A stretch of DNA of 64,000 nt from an uncultured Allobosea sp. (GTDB taxonomy: Bacteria > Pseudomonadota > Alphaproteobacteria > Rhizobiales > Beijerinckiaceae): positions 16,126 to 80,125 of the forward strand of contig NZ_CAMFKW010000022.1 in the NCBI RefSeq assembly GCF_945957345.1, read 5' to 3'. The position numbers were made by a program, and so were the translations under genes. Each line of letters starts with the position of its first letter. Positions within the stretch are counted from its first letter, which is position 1. This document shows, piece after piece, positions 1-10,908 of this stretch. The notes beneath the pieces are model-generated. The model worked only from the letters and a program-made list of their open reading frames with translations, was not told where the DNA came from and made no database searches.

Positions 1-51
1 ATAACCCCTCCGAGCCATCAACAGCCGGCCGGCTGTGAATGGTAAAGAAAG

Positions 52-67
52 TGTTTCACGTGAATCA
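52..67. promoter_or_regulatory. parS-like ParB site
   Basis: The sequence TGTTTCACGTGAATCA matches the 16-bp parS palindrome TGTTTCACGTGAAACA except for one base in the right arm. It sits inside the presumed origin, where parS sites cluster in many bacteria. A cognate ParB is encoded at 8938-9825. Confidence 0.55.
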
Positions 68-105
68 TTTTGGACGGCTGCGTGGGCGTCGCCGATTCCA
101 ACTCG

Positions 106-120
106 TTAACAAAGCCTTAA
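106..120. promoter_or_regulatory. CtrA box (TTAA-N7-TTAA) in the origin region
   Basis: TTAACAAAGCCTTAA is an exact TTAA-N7-TTAA element, followed by CC. In Caulobacter CtrA represses initiation by binding such boxes in the origin; the same role here is inference. Confidence 0.5.
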
Positions 121-266
121 CCGGCAACTAGCAGCCGGGCTCCCCGCGACTCGCTGTCCCAGTGGCTGTGGAGCGGTTGTGGACAAAATTGTGGCGGGCT
201 ATCTCCCTGCCTCCAAGAGTCAAAACAAAAGATTCTCTCTAAGAATCTTATTCGAAAGATAGCGGG

Positions 267-1325
267 ATGGATGGCCCGTCAGGCATGACGAGAACCGAGA
301 CCTCTGCTCTGATCCGCGTGCTTGGCGGTGAAACCCTGCCTACCCCTCCGATCTGGCTGATGCGCCAGGCTGGACGCTATCTGCCGGAATACCGCGAGCT
401 CAGAGCCAAAGCGGGGAGCTTCCTCTCGCTCTGCTACAACCCCGAATGGGCTGCCGAAGTAACCCTTCAGCCGATCCGACGCTTCGGCTTCGATGCCGCT
501 ATCTTGTTCTCGGATATCCTGGTCGCGCCGCAGGCTCTCGGTCAGAAGCTCTGGTTTGCCGAGGGCGAGGGGCCGCGGCTTGAGCCCGTGGCGGATGCTA
601 CCCGCCTAGCAGAGATCGATCGCGAGGCAGACCAGGGCAGGCTCGATCCGATCCTGGAGACGGTTCGACGGGTTCGCGCTGCCCTGCCCTCCGGAACTGG
701 CTTCATCGGCTTCTGCGGTGCGCCCTGGACCGTCGCGACCTATATGGTCGCCGGCCGCGGCACGCCGGACCAGGGACCGGCCAAGGACTTGTCCGGTCGC
801 GATCCCGCGCTGTTCCAGGCGATCATCGATCGGTTGGTCACGTCGTCCATCGCCTATCTGAACGCGCAGATCTCCGCGGGCGTCGATGCCGTCCAGATCT
901 TCGACAGCTGGGCTGGATCGCTCGGACCGGACGATTTCAAGCGCTGGTGCATCGTGCCGACGCGCCGGATTGTCGAAGGCGTGCGCGCGGTCCATCCGCA
1001 GGTACGTATCATAGGCTTTCCGCGCGGGGCCGGCCGACTGATCCCGGACTATATCGCAGGGACCGGCGTCGATGCCGTCGGACTGGAAACCGATATCGAC
1101 CGGAGCTTTGCCCGCGACGCCATCCAGTCGAAGGTCCCGGTGCAGGGCCATCTCGACCCGCTGGTGCTGCGCGCCGGCGGTCCCGAGCTGGAACAGGAGG
1201 TCGATGCCATCCTGACAACTTTCGGAGATCGGCCGTTCATCTTCAATCTCGGCCACGGCATCCTGCCGGACACGCCGATCGCGCATGTCGAGCGCTTGTT
1301 GAGACGGGTTCGGGCTGAGGGCTAA
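267..1325 (+). CDS. hemE: Uroporphyrinogen decarboxylase HemE
   Basis: Cytosolic enzyme of haem synthesis that decarboxylates the four acetate side chains of uroporphyrinogen III to give coproporphyrinogen III. The 352 residues fit the family length. Clear family motifs are [14 protein letters not shown] at about residues 31-44, [13 protein letters not shown] near 150 and [12 protein letters not shown] close to the C-terminus. The start is taken at 267; a second in-frame ATG at 285 (MTRTETS) is possible and neither has a strong ribosome site. The next haem gene, hemJ, starts 4 bases after the stop, so the two are probably cotranscribed. It is the gene that flanks the origin in many alphaproteobacteria. 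Confidence 0.97.
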   Translation: MDGPSGMTRTETSALIRVLGGETLPTPPIWLMRQAGRYLPEYRELRAKAGSFLSLCYNPEWAAEVTLQPIRRFGFDAAILFSDILVAPQALGQKLWFAEGEGPRLEPVADATRLAEIDREADQGRLDPILETVRRVRAALPSGTGFIGFCGAPWTVATYMVAGRGTPDQGPAKDLSGRDPALFQAIIDRLVTSSIAYLNAQISAGVDAVQIFDSWAGSLGPDDFKRWCIVPTRRIVEGVRAVHPQVRIIGFPRGAGRLIPDYIAGTGVDAVGLETDIDRSFARDAIQSKVPVQGHLDPLVLRAGGPELEQEVDAILTTFGDRPFIFNLGHGILPDTPIAHVERLLRRVRAEG

Positions 1326-1329
1326 GGCG

Positions 1330-1752
1330 ATGTACGAGTGGATCAAGGCTTTCCATGTCATGGCTGTCATCTCCTGGATGGCCGGCATGCTCTATCTGCC
1401 GCGGCTGATGGTCTATCACGCGGAGGCTCAGACCGGCTCGATCCAGTCCGAGACGTTCAAGATCATGGAGCGCCGGCTGCTCAAGGGCATCATCAACCCG
1501 GCGATGGTCCTGACCTGGGTGCTCGGCCTCTACCTCGCCTGGTACGCATTCGCCTTCAAGGGCGGCTGGCTGCACGCCAAGCTGCTGCTCGTCTTCGTCC
1601 TGTCGGGCATCCACGGCATGCTGGTGAAACACGTGCGCAATTTCGCCGCGGACCGCAACGTGAAGTCGCCGCGCTATTTCCGTATCCTCAACGAGGTCCC
1701 GGCCGTGCTGATGGTCGGCATCGTCATTCTGGTCATCGTGAAGCCGTTCTGA
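1330..1752 (+). CDS. hemJ: Protoporphyrinogen oxidase HemJ
   Basis: Small integral membrane protein (140 residues, about four membrane spans) of the HemJ/UPF0093 family, which oxidises protoporphyrinogen IX to protoporphyrin IX in bacteria lacking HemG and HemY. The N-terminal segment YEWIKAFHVMAVISWMAGM carries the conserved early histidine, and a lysine-containing loop follows the second span. An AAGG ribosome site precedes the ATG. It sits 4 bases after hemE, which supports the haem role. Older annotations call the family CopD-like. Confidence 0.9.
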   Translation: MYEWIKAFHVMAVISWMAGMLYLPRLMVYHAEAQTGSIQSETFKIMERRLLKGIINPAMVLTWVLGLYLAWYAFAFKGGWLHAKLLLVFVLSGIHGMLVKHVRNFAADRNVKSPRYFRILNEVPAVLMVGIVILVIVKPF

Positions 1753-1978
1753 GGCAGTGCGCGCTTTCCGCTTGAGCGCGGACCCGATTCCCGCTATCAG
1801 GACGCTACGCTTCTCCAGCGTCCTCCCTTGTTGTCGACTGTTCGTGAGCTGCCTGCCCCTGCAGCAGCTCATGTCGCGCAACCCAAAAGCGCAGGTCCGT
1901 TAAGGACCGATAAGTCGATCAATCCAGTACCGTCCTTAACCCTGCCTGTTCGCAGGGCGTTCACGATCCGGGTGCCCC
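1753..1978 (+). promoter_or_regulatory. rho leader with inverted repeat
   Basis: A 226-base leader separates hemJ from rho. It contains a perfect 9-bp inverted repeat, GTTAAGGAC at 1899-1907 and GTCCTTAAC at 1932-1940, then a small CCTG/CAGG hairpin just before the start codon. Long leaders upstream of rho are known to mediate autoregulation in other bacteria; that this one does so is inference. No clear promoter hexamers were identified. Confidence 0.4.
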
Positions 1979-3244
<1,266 letters not shown>

Positions 3245-3271
3245 GATCGCGTTTACAATTCAGCATTTCGA

Positions 3272-3316
3272 TTCGCCGCCGTACCGACCCTCGTAAAGGG
3301 CCCGTACGGCGGCGAA
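3272..3316 (+). terminator. Large hairpin downstream of rho
   Basis: A perfect 13-bp inverted repeat, TTCGCCGCCGTAC (3272-3284) with GTACGGCGGCGAA (3304-3316), begins 28 bases after the rho stop. The loop of 19 bases can form its own CCC/GGG pairing. It is followed by ATTGTTT, a weak U-tract. It may terminate or stabilise the rho mRNA. Confidence 0.6.
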
Positions 3317-4178
3317 ATTGTTTGGGGGCTCGCCCGCAGGGGGCGCTCCGCGACGGGCGATTTGAGTTCCGCCGCCCTGAGTCAACCGATTCGGAATCGT
3401 TACATTCTCGGGCGACCATCGGGTTACGTTCGAGTATGACCGCCCATGGCGATCGACGATGATGCCTTGAACGTCTCGCCGTGGATCCCGCGAGAGAAGG
3501 CCGCACCAACATGGCATTCGCTCGCAAGACTCCCTCATTGAGCCAGATGGAAGCCCGGAAGCCGCCCCGATGCGGGGTGAGTCATACCGTTCCGCCTTTA
3601 ACCGGAGTCCGGTCGGGTAGTGCCGATCGAAGTGGTCTGACCGGTTGCTCGAAGGAGGCAAAATAGCGACATCGAAAGGCGGTGATCCGATGTGCTGAAG
3701 CGTGGCGCTGGTTTGGGGCGGGTCGAATGCGAGATGACGAAATCGCGGCCAGCGCATCTCCCGATTCGGATTCGAAATGATGAGCAGCTGCCGCTGCGCT
3801 GAGGCTGCAGTCCATCGGCCCGCGATCGCCAACATTTTCAGCTCACGAGCGTCCTGCTTCGCGGTAGTCTTCCGGTCTACCCGCTTAACCGATTGATATT
3901 CCATCCGATCCAAGAGTAGTGCTGGGCTACGGGATCGCGGTAGTGCTCAGTAGTGCCACGCCCGCGGGACTCCTACACAGTGCTTGGCGCGTTCTCCTGG
4001 CATCCGACGCGCGAGGCTACCTGTCCCAATGGACGGGTCGCAAGCTGACCCGGTCTTGATGTTCGCGAAGACGTTGTTCATGACGAGTTCGGCGGCCTGC
4101 CCAGGCTAGAACGAGACCTGACCCTGGCATGTGTTTCGGCCGGCTTCGCGCAGGCGACGCCTGAATGGTTCAAGGGAC
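3317..4178. other. Gene-free gap, possible dispersed repeat relic
   Basis: No convincing gene is present. The longest open frame (minus, 3260-3913) has low-complexity composition typical of a shadow and lacks a ribosome site. The minus-strand DNA around 3590-3800 translates in its three frames to short sequences (for example SDHRLSMSLFC and TGQTTSIGTTRPDSG) that I recall from many small hypothetical proteins annotated in Rhizobiales genomes; this is memory, not a search. Three copies of TAGTGC (3917, 3941, 3951) occur near the right end. No tRNA, IS end or terminator was recognised in it. Confidence 0.4.
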
Positions 4179-5489
4179 ATGACTGTAGAAGCGCATCCCA
4201 CAATCGTCGCGCTGTCTTCGGCGTCGGGCAAAGCCGGTGTCGCCGTGGTCCGAATTTCGGGGCCTCGCGTTCGATTCGTTCTCGAAACATTTGTCGGTAT
4301 CTTGCCGGAGCCGCGTGTCGCGACCTTGCGCAGGCTGCGCGACAGGTCCGGCGAAACCATCGATAGCGCGCTCGTCCTGTTCTTTCCGGCGCCCGCAAGC
4401 TTTACCGGCGAGGATGTCGCCGAGCTCCATGTCCACGGTTCGCGCGCAGTCTTGGCGCGATTGCTGGGCGCTCTTGCGGCGCTGCCCGCCGTGCGCCTTG
4501 CCGAGGCGGGAGAATTCACACGCCGTGCCTTCGAAGCTGGCAAGCTCGATCTCGCCGCTGTCGAGGGTTTGGCCGACCTGATCGATTCGGAAACGGAATG
4601 GCAGCGTCTGCAGGCATTGCGCCAGATGGGCGGCGCCCTCGGCGAGTACGCCAAAAGCTGGCGAGGCGCCTTGATCGAAGCCGCGAGCTTGCTGGCGGCC
4701 GAGCTCGATTTCTCCGACGAAGGAGATGTCTCCGGACCGTTGCAGCAACAGGCTCTGGCCCTGGCCGACGAGGTCCTGAACTCATTGCGCCTGGCCCTCG
4801 GCAGCTTCGCCATGGGAGAACGGGTACGGGAGGGCTTCGTTGTCGTGCTGGCAGGGCCTCCCAATGCCGGCAAATCCAGCCTGCTCAACGCTCTGGCCCG
4901 CCGCGATGTGGCTATCGTCTCGCCGATCGCAGGCACAACGCGTGACTCCCTCGAGGTGAGGCTGGATCTGGCTGGACTTCCGGTCATCCTGATCGATACG
5001 GCGGGCCTGCGTGACAGCGCTGATCCAGTCGAGGCCGAAGGTGTCCGGCGCGCTAGGGCTCTGGTCGCGCGCGCGGACCTCGTGCTTGGTCTACGCGGTG
5101 TCGATTCGGAACCGTATCGAATCGAAAACGAGGCTCAGCTGCTCAAGATCGCGACGAAAGCCGATCTTTCGGGCTCAGTCCTCTCGGATGAGCTGGCAAT
5201 TTCGGTACGAAGCGGCGAGGGATTGACTGCGCTGCTCGCCGAAATCGTCGAACGCCTTCAGCGGCTGGGTTCGGGCGAACCTGCGCTCTTGACCCGAGAA
5301 CGCCATCGCATCGCCGTCTCCAATGCGATCGCGGCGCTGGAGCGGGCGGTGACGGCGCGCCATGGACAGGGCGAATTGCTTGCCGAGGATATGCGCCTGG
5401 CGGTGGTCGCACTCGAGCGGCTCGTCGGCCGCATCGACGTCGAGGATGTCCTCGACCGGCTGTTCGCAGGGTTCTGTATCGGAAAGTGA
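4179..5489 (+). CDS. mnmE: tRNA modification GTPase MnmE
   Basis: GTPase that with MnmG installs the (carboxymethyl)aminomethyl group on wobble uridine 34 of several tRNAs. The 436-residue protein has the folate-binding N-domain, a central G domain with GPPNAGKSSLLN (about residue 227), AGTTRD and DTAGLRD, and the C-terminal motif FCIGK with the conserved cysteine. The ATG at 4179 has AAGGGA 2 bases upstream of its spacer; an upstream in-frame start at 4131 would add an unrelated basic tail. MnmG follows 65 bases downstream, as expected for partners. Confidence 0.97.
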   Translation: MTVEAHPTIVALSSASGKAGVAVVRISGPRVRFVLETFVGILPEPRVATLRRLRDRSGETIDSALVLFFPAPASFTGEDVAELHVHGSRAVLARLLGALAALPAVRLAEAGEFTRRAFEAGKLDLAAVEGLADLIDSETEWQRLQALRQMGGALGEYAKSWRGALIEAASLLAAELDFSDEGDVSGPLQQQALALADEVLNSLRLALGSFAMGERVREGFVVVLAGPPNAGKSSLLNALARRDVAIVSPIAGTTRDSLEVRLDLAGLPVILIDTAGLRDSADPVEAEGVRRARALVARADLVLGLRGVDSEPYRIENEAQLLKIATKADLSGSVLSDELAISVRSGEGLTALLAEIVERLQRLGSGEPALLTRERHRIAVSNAIAALERAVTARHGQGELLAEDMRLAVVALERLVGRIDVEDVLDRLFAGFCIGK

Positions 5490-5554
5490 AGCTTCCATGG
5501 GCGGATCGGGCGGTTTTCGTTGACCCGTCTGCCGGGCTTCGCTAGCGAAACCGC

Positions 5555-7441
5555 ATGTCAACTCATCGGCAGCAATATGACGTCATCGTCGTCGGGGGTG
5601 GCCATGCCGGGGCCGAAGCGGCCGCGGCCGCGGCGCGCTATGGCGCCCGCACGGCCCTGGTGACGCATAAGCCGGAAACGATCGGCGTCATGTCCTGCAA
5701 CCCTGCCATCGGTGGTCTGGGCAAGGGCCACCTCGTCCGCGAGATCGACGCGCTCGACGGCATCATGGCGCGGGCGGCCGATCTTGGCGGCATCCAGTTC
5801 CGCATGCTCAACCGCCGGAAGGGTCCGGCCGTTCGGGGTCCCCGTGCGCAGGCCGACCGGAAGCTCTACCGGCAGGCCGTGCAAGACCTGTTGGCGGCGC
5901 AATCCAATCTCGACATCGTCGCTGGTGAGGTTTTCGACCTGGAGGTTGAAGCCGGCCGCGTTGCCGGCGTGGTTCTGGCGGATGGGCGTCGATTCGTTAC
6001 CGGAACGGTCGTGCTGACGACCGGCACGTTCCTGCGCGGCCTGATCCATATTGGAGAGAAGCGGATTCCAGCCGGGCGCGTCGACGAGGCGCCTTCCCTT
6101 GGCCTTTCGGCGACCCTGGAGCGCCACGACTTTCCGCTCGGGCGCCTGAAGACAGGTACCCCGCCACGTCTCGATGGCCGCAGTATCGATTGGGCCGCAC
6201 TCGAGATGCAGCCCGGCGACGAGCCGCCGGAGCCTTTCTCCGCGCTCACGACTGCGATTACCAATCCGCAGATTTCCTGCGGGATCACCCGGACCACACT
6301 GGCGAGCCATGATCTCATCCGGGCTAATCTGCATCGCGCGCCGATGTTCTCGGGCCAGATCGAAGGTCGCGGGCCGCGCTATTGCCCGTCGATCGAGGAC
6401 AAGGTTGGGCGTTTCGGCGATCGTGACGGTCACCAGATCTTCCTGGAGCCAGAAGGACTCGACGACGATACGGTGTACCCGAATGGAATTTCGACCTCCC
6501 TGCCCGAAGATGTTCAGCTCGACCTGCTCAAGACCATTCCGGGTCTGGAACGGGCAGCGATGCTACGGCCGGGCTATGCGATCGAGTATGATTTCGTCGA
6601 TCCGCGTGCCCTGAAGAACACTTTGGAGACGCGTGCGATCGCGGGGTTGTTCCTGGCCGGGCAGATCAATGGAACGACCGGCTATGAGGAGGCCGGAGCG
6701 CAAGGGCTGCTCGCCGGCTTGAACGCGGCGCGTATGGCCGGCGCGGCTGAAGCTATCGTGTTCGATAGGACGCAATCCTATATCGGTGTTCTCGTGGACG
6801 ACCTCGTGACGCACGGCGTTACGGAACCGTATCGAATGTTCACTTCACGAGCGGAATTCCGCCTGTCCCTTCGCGTCGACAATGCCGATGAGCGGCTCAC
6901 GCCGCTTGGCGGCCAGCTCGGCGTCGTCAGGTCGGCGCGTCAGGTGGCTTTCGAAACGCGCAACCAGGATATTTCCGCCCTGCGGGAGACGCTGCACGGT
7001 CTCTCGCTCACGCCGCAGCAGGCGCAAGCTGTCGGGCTCCAGCTCAATCATGACGGGCTGCGCCGTAGCGCCTATCAGATCCTGTCCTATCCGGACGTCA
7101 CGTTCGAGCAACTGGCCGTGGTCTGGCCGGAGCTGAATGAATATGCTGCGCCTGTCGTGGCCCGGGTTACGGCGGACGCTGTCTATTCGGTTTATCTCGA
7201 CCGGCAGGCGGCCGAGATTCAATCCTATCGCCGTGACCAGTCCCTAAAGGTTCCCGTCGATCTCGATCTCGACGCGATCTCTGGTCTGTCCAACGAACTG
7301 AAGCTCAAGCTGGCCGCCCAGCGTCCGGCCGATCTGGCCCAAGCCGGTCGGATCGAAGGCATGACGCCAGCGGCCCTGACTTTGCTGGCGGCTCATGCCC
7401 GGAAGAGCCGCGCGGCCGCATTATCCACAGGATCGACGTGA
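5555..7441 (+). CDS. mnmG: tRNA U34 carboxymethylaminomethyl synthesis enzyme MnmG (GidA)
   Basis: FAD- and NADH-dependent partner of MnmE in wobble uridine modification. The 628 residues fit the family. The FAD site [13 protein letters not shown] is at the N-terminus, [20 protein letters not shown] follows, and [12 protein letters not shown] lies near residue 375. The stop overlaps the start of rsmG by 4 bases, so the genes are translationally coupled. Its last codons contain a perfect DnaA box (7421-7429). Confidence 0.97.
   Translation: MSTHRQQYDVIVVGGGHAGAEAAAAAARYGARTALVTHKPETIGVMSCNPAIGGLGKGHLVREIDALDGIMARAADLGGIQFRMLNRRKGPAVRGPRAQADRKLYRQAVQDLLAAQSNLDIVAGEVFDLEVEAGRVAGVVLADGRRFVTGTVVLTTGTFLRGLIHIGEKRIPAGRVDEAPSLGLSATLERHDFPLGRLKTGTPPRLDGRSIDWAALEMQPGDEPPEPFSALTTAITNPQISCGITRTTLASHDLIRANLHRAPMFSGQIEGRGPRYCPSIEDKVGRFGDRDGHQIFLEPEGLDDDTVYPNGISTSLPEDVQLDLLKTIPGLERAAMLRPGYAIEYDFVDPRALKNTLETRAIAGLFLAGQINGTTGYEEAGAQGLLAGLNAARMAGAAEAIVFDRTQSYIGVLVDDLVTHGVTEPYRMFTSRAEFRLSLRVDNADERLTPLGGQLGVVRSARQVAFETRNQDISALRETLHGLSLTPQQAQAVGLQLNHDGLRRSAYQILSYPDVTFEQLAVVWPELNEYAAPVVARVTADAVYSVYLDRQAAEIQSYRRDQSLKVPVDLDLDAISGLSNELKLKLAAQRPADLAQAGRIEGMTPAALTLLAAHARKSRAAALSTGST
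7421..7429 (+). promoter_or_regulatory. Perfect DnaA box TTATCCACA at the mnmG 3' end
   Basis: TTATCCACA, the consensus DnaA box, lies in the last codons of mnmG, 56 bases before the parS site. It may be chance, or a DnaA titration or regulatory site near the origin. Confidence 0.45.
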
Positions 7442-8081
7442 CTGTTGATAAGAATGACCGTCAGCGCGCTTTGAGCTTGACGCCTGTTTCACGTGAAACA
7501 GAGGAGCGCCTCGCCCTTTTGGTCACGGAACTCGGGCGATGGCAGGCGGCGAAGAACCTCGTCTCCTCGGCCACGCTCGCCGATGTCTGGACGCGGCATA
7601 TCGCGGATTCTCTCCAGATTTTCGGCCTCGGGGAAGGGCGCGAGCGCTGGCTCGATCTCGGTTCGGGCGGCGGCTTTCCAGGGCTGGTGATTGGCATCTG
7701 CCTGGCCGAGCAGGGCAAAGGCCAGATCGATCTGGTCGAGAGCAACGCGCGGAAATGCGCTTTCCTGCGTCATGCCGCCCGGGTGACCGGAGCTCCGGTG
7801 AAGGTTCATGCGGCTCGTATCGAAGATGTGATCGGCGATTTCACCGGCAAGGTCGATGTGGTGACGGCTCGCGCGCTGGCTCCCCTGCCCCGATTGCTCG
7901 ATTGGTGCGAAGAGCTGTTGAGAACCGGTACGCTTGGGCTCTTTCCCAAGGGACAACATCTAGATGCGGAATTGACCGACTCGGCCAGATATTGGAAGAT
8001 TCAGGCGACAACGGTTTCCTCCGTGACTGATGACGCCGCGCGAATCCTAATGGTGCGCTCGGCCGAGAGACGAGCCGATCC

Positions 8082-8085
<4 letters not shown>
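7438..8085 (+). CDS. rsmG: 16S rRNA (guanine-N7) methyltransferase RsmG (GidB)
   Basis: SAM-dependent enzyme that methylates N7 of G527 in 16S rRNA. The 215-residue protein has the SAM loop [13 protein letters not shown] near residue 78 and a [14 protein letters not shown] motif. It begins with GTG overlapping the mnmG stop. The N-terminal residues [10 protein letters not shown] are encoded across a perfect parS palindrome, a coincidence of coding and partition site seen in many bacteria. Its stop overlaps the parA start (ATGA). Confidence 0.95.
7485..7500. promoter_or_regulatory. parS: Perfect parS centromere site inside rsmG
   Basis: TGTTTCACGTGAAACA is the exact 16-bp parS palindrome that ParB binds. 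It is embedded in the fifth kilobase downstream of mnmE, within rsmG codons for VSRET, and about 0.6 kb before parA. Confidence 0.92.
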
Positions 8086-8912
<827 letters not shown>

Positions 8913-8937
8913 GAACAAGTTCAAGAGGTTGATGAGG

Positions 8938-9825
8938 ATGGCAATGGCCGAAGAACAGGGGCGTTCCCGCCTTGGCCGCGGTCTCGCGGCACTGATCGGC
9001 GATGTCGGCGACGAGATCGGCGCGATCGAGCGCGCGCGCGGCCAACGCCGCGTTCCCGTCGAGTTCCTGCGTCCGAGCGCGCGCAATCCGCGCCGTAATT
9101 TCGTCGAGGAGGATCTCGAAGATCTGACGACCTCGATCCGTGAACGGGGTATCCTGCAGCCGATCATCGTTCGTTCCATTCCCGGAATGATGGACGCCTA
9201 CGAGATCATCGCCGGTGAGCGTCGCTGGCGTGCGGCCCAGCGCGCCGAATTGCATGACGTTCCGGTCATTCTGGTCGAGGCAGATGATCGCGAGGCGCTC
9301 GAGATCGCCATCGTCGAGAACGTGCAGCGCACGGATCTCAATGCGATCGAGGAGGCCGCGGGTTATGAGCGGCTGATTGCAGAATTCGGCTATACGCAGA
9401 ACGACCTGGCGCGTGTCATCGGCAAGAGCCGCAGCCATGTCGCCAATACGCTGCGCCTGTCGAAGCTGCCGGAACCGGTGCGGAAGCTGGTCAGCGAGGG
9501 CGCAGTTTCGGCCGGCCATGCGCGCGCGCTCCTGTCCGTTTCGGATCCGGAATTCATGGCGCAGAAGATCATCGACGAGGGTCTGAGCGTTCGCGATATC
9601 GAGCGGATCGTGCAGGACGAGGCGCGTGGCGAGATCAAGAGTGCCGCGCCGAGCAAGCCGAAAGCAGTGAAGGACCCGGACACGCGGGCTCTGGAAAAGG
9701 CGCTGGAAGAGGCGCTCGGCCTGTCCATCTCGATCGGACACAAGGCGAATGGTTCGGGTGAGGTCAAGATCGGCTACAAGACGCTCGAGCAGCTCGATGC
9801 GCTCTGCCACCGCCTGAAGTCCTGA
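8938..9825 (+). CDS. parB: Chromosome partitioning protein ParB
   Basis: CTP-dependent DNA clamp that loads at parS and spreads over neighbouring DNA. The 295-residue protein opens with RSRLGRGLAALIGD, the usual ParA-interacting segment. It has the arginine-patch motif GERRWRAAQ near residue 90, the helix-turn-helix with YTQNDLARVIGKSRSHVANTLR near 155 to 175, and a C-terminal dimer domain. The ATG at 8938 is 9 bases after AAGAGG; nearby TTG 8929, ATG 8932 and ATG 8944 are alternatives. The two parS-type sites in this window are its likely targets. Confidence 0.96.
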   Translation: MAMAEEQGRSRLGRGLAALIGDVGDEIGAIERARGQRRVPVEFLRPSARNPRRNFVEEDLEDLTTSIRERGILQPIIVRSIPGMMDAYEIIAGERRWRAAQRAELHDVPVILVEADDREALEIAIVENVQRTDLNAIEEAAGYERLIAEFGYTQNDLARVIGKSRSHVANTLRLSKLPEPVRKLVSEGAVSAGHARALLSVSDPEFMAQKIIDEGLSVRDIERIVQDEARGEIKSAAPSKPKAVKDPDTRALEKALEEALGLSISIGHKANGSGEVKIGYKTLEQLDALCHRLKS

Positions 9826-9873
9826 CCCTGGGCATTTCGAGTCACCTCAGACCTTGAAGCTGGGCCGTCGCGA

Positions 9874-10902
9874 TTAATCGCTTCGGCCGGCGCGTCCAAG
9901 CCGGGCCAGAGTCCAGAGGGCGCGGGTCGCGATGGCCCGGCCCATATCGGCGTTCTGCCGCGTCGCCAGAACGGCATTGCCGAGCAGGGCGACAGCTTCG
10001 CTCAGTTTGGCGCTGGACCAGGCGTTCAGCGCCGCCTCCGTCGTCGCGATGCGCGGATAGGGCAGGCGCATCGTCGCAACGACGTCCCTGACGCCGCGGC
10101 CGGAATCCATGCTTTGGCGCGCTTTCAAGAGCGAGAGAGCTTGTCGCAGTACGGCGCCGAGCATCACGCCGGGGTCGAGGCCTTCGCTGCTGAGCTTGGC
10201 CTGGGCGAGATCGACGACCGGCAGCTTTCCCGCGAAGACGGCATCGACGAGCATGGCTTGCTCGCGCTGGGCCGTATCGCCGACGACAGCATCGACATGC
10301 TCGACCTGGACTGCCGGATCTGTGCCGACATAAAGCAGCAGCTTCTCGATCTCGCGGCGCGAGGTCTGTCGATCGCCGCCGAGCAGACCGGCGAGGTGAT
10401 CACGCGTCACCCGGTCGATCGATTTGCCGGCGGCGCGGACCATTTCGTCGATGATCGCGCCGAGATCGCGCGCCGCGTCGCCATAACAGGGCACGGCCAG
10501 GGCCGTCTTCGCCTTCTCGCAGGCGGTGCGGATGGGATTACTGCGTTGGAGGTCGCCAGCCTCGATGATGACGAGCGCGTCCTGCGACGGCGTCGTCAGC
10601 AAGGGTTCCAGAGCGGCGAGCAACGGCTTCGAGGTCGGGGAGACCCGGATGGCCCGCCGGCCGCCGAAAAGGCCGATCGTGTTGGCCTCGTCGGCGAGCT
10701 TGAGCGGATCTGAGGCGATGGCGTCGCCGTCCATGCGGATGAGCTGGAACGCATCCTGGGGATCGTCGACGCTGGCCCGCGCAAGCCCGGCCGCCCGTTC
10801 CGAGACCAAGCCGGCATCGGGGCCGTAAATCAGGATCAGCCGCCAGGCGGGATCGAGTCGTGCAAGCGTCCGCTCGGCCTCGTGCGCCTTGATCGCAACC
10901 AT
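9874..10902 (-). CDS. holA: DNA polymerase III subunit delta HolA
   Basis: Clamp-loader delta subunit that opens the beta sliding clamp. The 342-residue protein begins MVAIKAHEAERTLARLDPAW and shows the family pattern ILIYGPDAGLVSERAAGLAR, then a central AAA-like domain and helical collar region. It is the last gene of a minus-strand run leuS-lptE-holA, with lptE 6 bases upstream. This gene order is common in Rhizobiales. It faces parB tail to tail across 48 bases, where no clear terminator was seen. Confidence 0.9.
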   Translation of the reverse strand: MVAIKAHEAERTLARLDPAWRLILIYGPDAGLVSERAAGLARASVDDPQDAFQLIRMDGDAIASDPLKLADEANTIGLFGGRRAIRVSPTSKPLLAALEPLLTTPSQDALVIIEAGDLQRSNPIRTACEKAKTALAVPCYGDAARDLGAIIDEMVRAAGKSIDRVTRDHLAGLLGGDRQTSRREIEKLLLYVGTDPAVQVEHVDAVVGDTAQREQAMLVDAVFAGKLPVVDLAQAKLSSEGLDPGVMLGAVLRQALSLLKARQSMDSGRGVRDVVATMRLPYPRIATTEAALNAWSSAKLSEAVALLGNAVLATRQNADMGRAIATRALWTLARLGRAGRSD

Positions 10903-10908
10903 GGCGCG

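Larger units (their letters stand above)
1..266. other. oriC: Candidate chromosomal replication origin (oriC) next to hemE
   Basis: This stretch has no gene. It holds a perfect 16-bp palindrome (21-36), a parS-like site (52-67), a CtrA-type TTAA-N7-TTAA box (106-120), a DnaA-box-like TGTGGACAA (178-186, one mismatch to the reverse of TTATCCACA) and an 8-bp inverted repeat (229-236/242-249). Six GANTC sites lie at 62, 94, 148, 217, 231 and 243, where about one is expected by chance. In Caulobacter and in rhizobia the origin lies beside hemE and carries CtrA boxes, DnaA boxes and CcrM sites, which fits. The window starts inside or at the edge of the region, so the left limit is unknown. Function is inferred, not shown. 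Confidence 0.65.

Noticed and set aside
3260..3913. 217-residue minus-strand open frame after rho
   Set aside because: No start signal or domain, and it crosses the rho hairpin; treated as a possible repeat relic instead.
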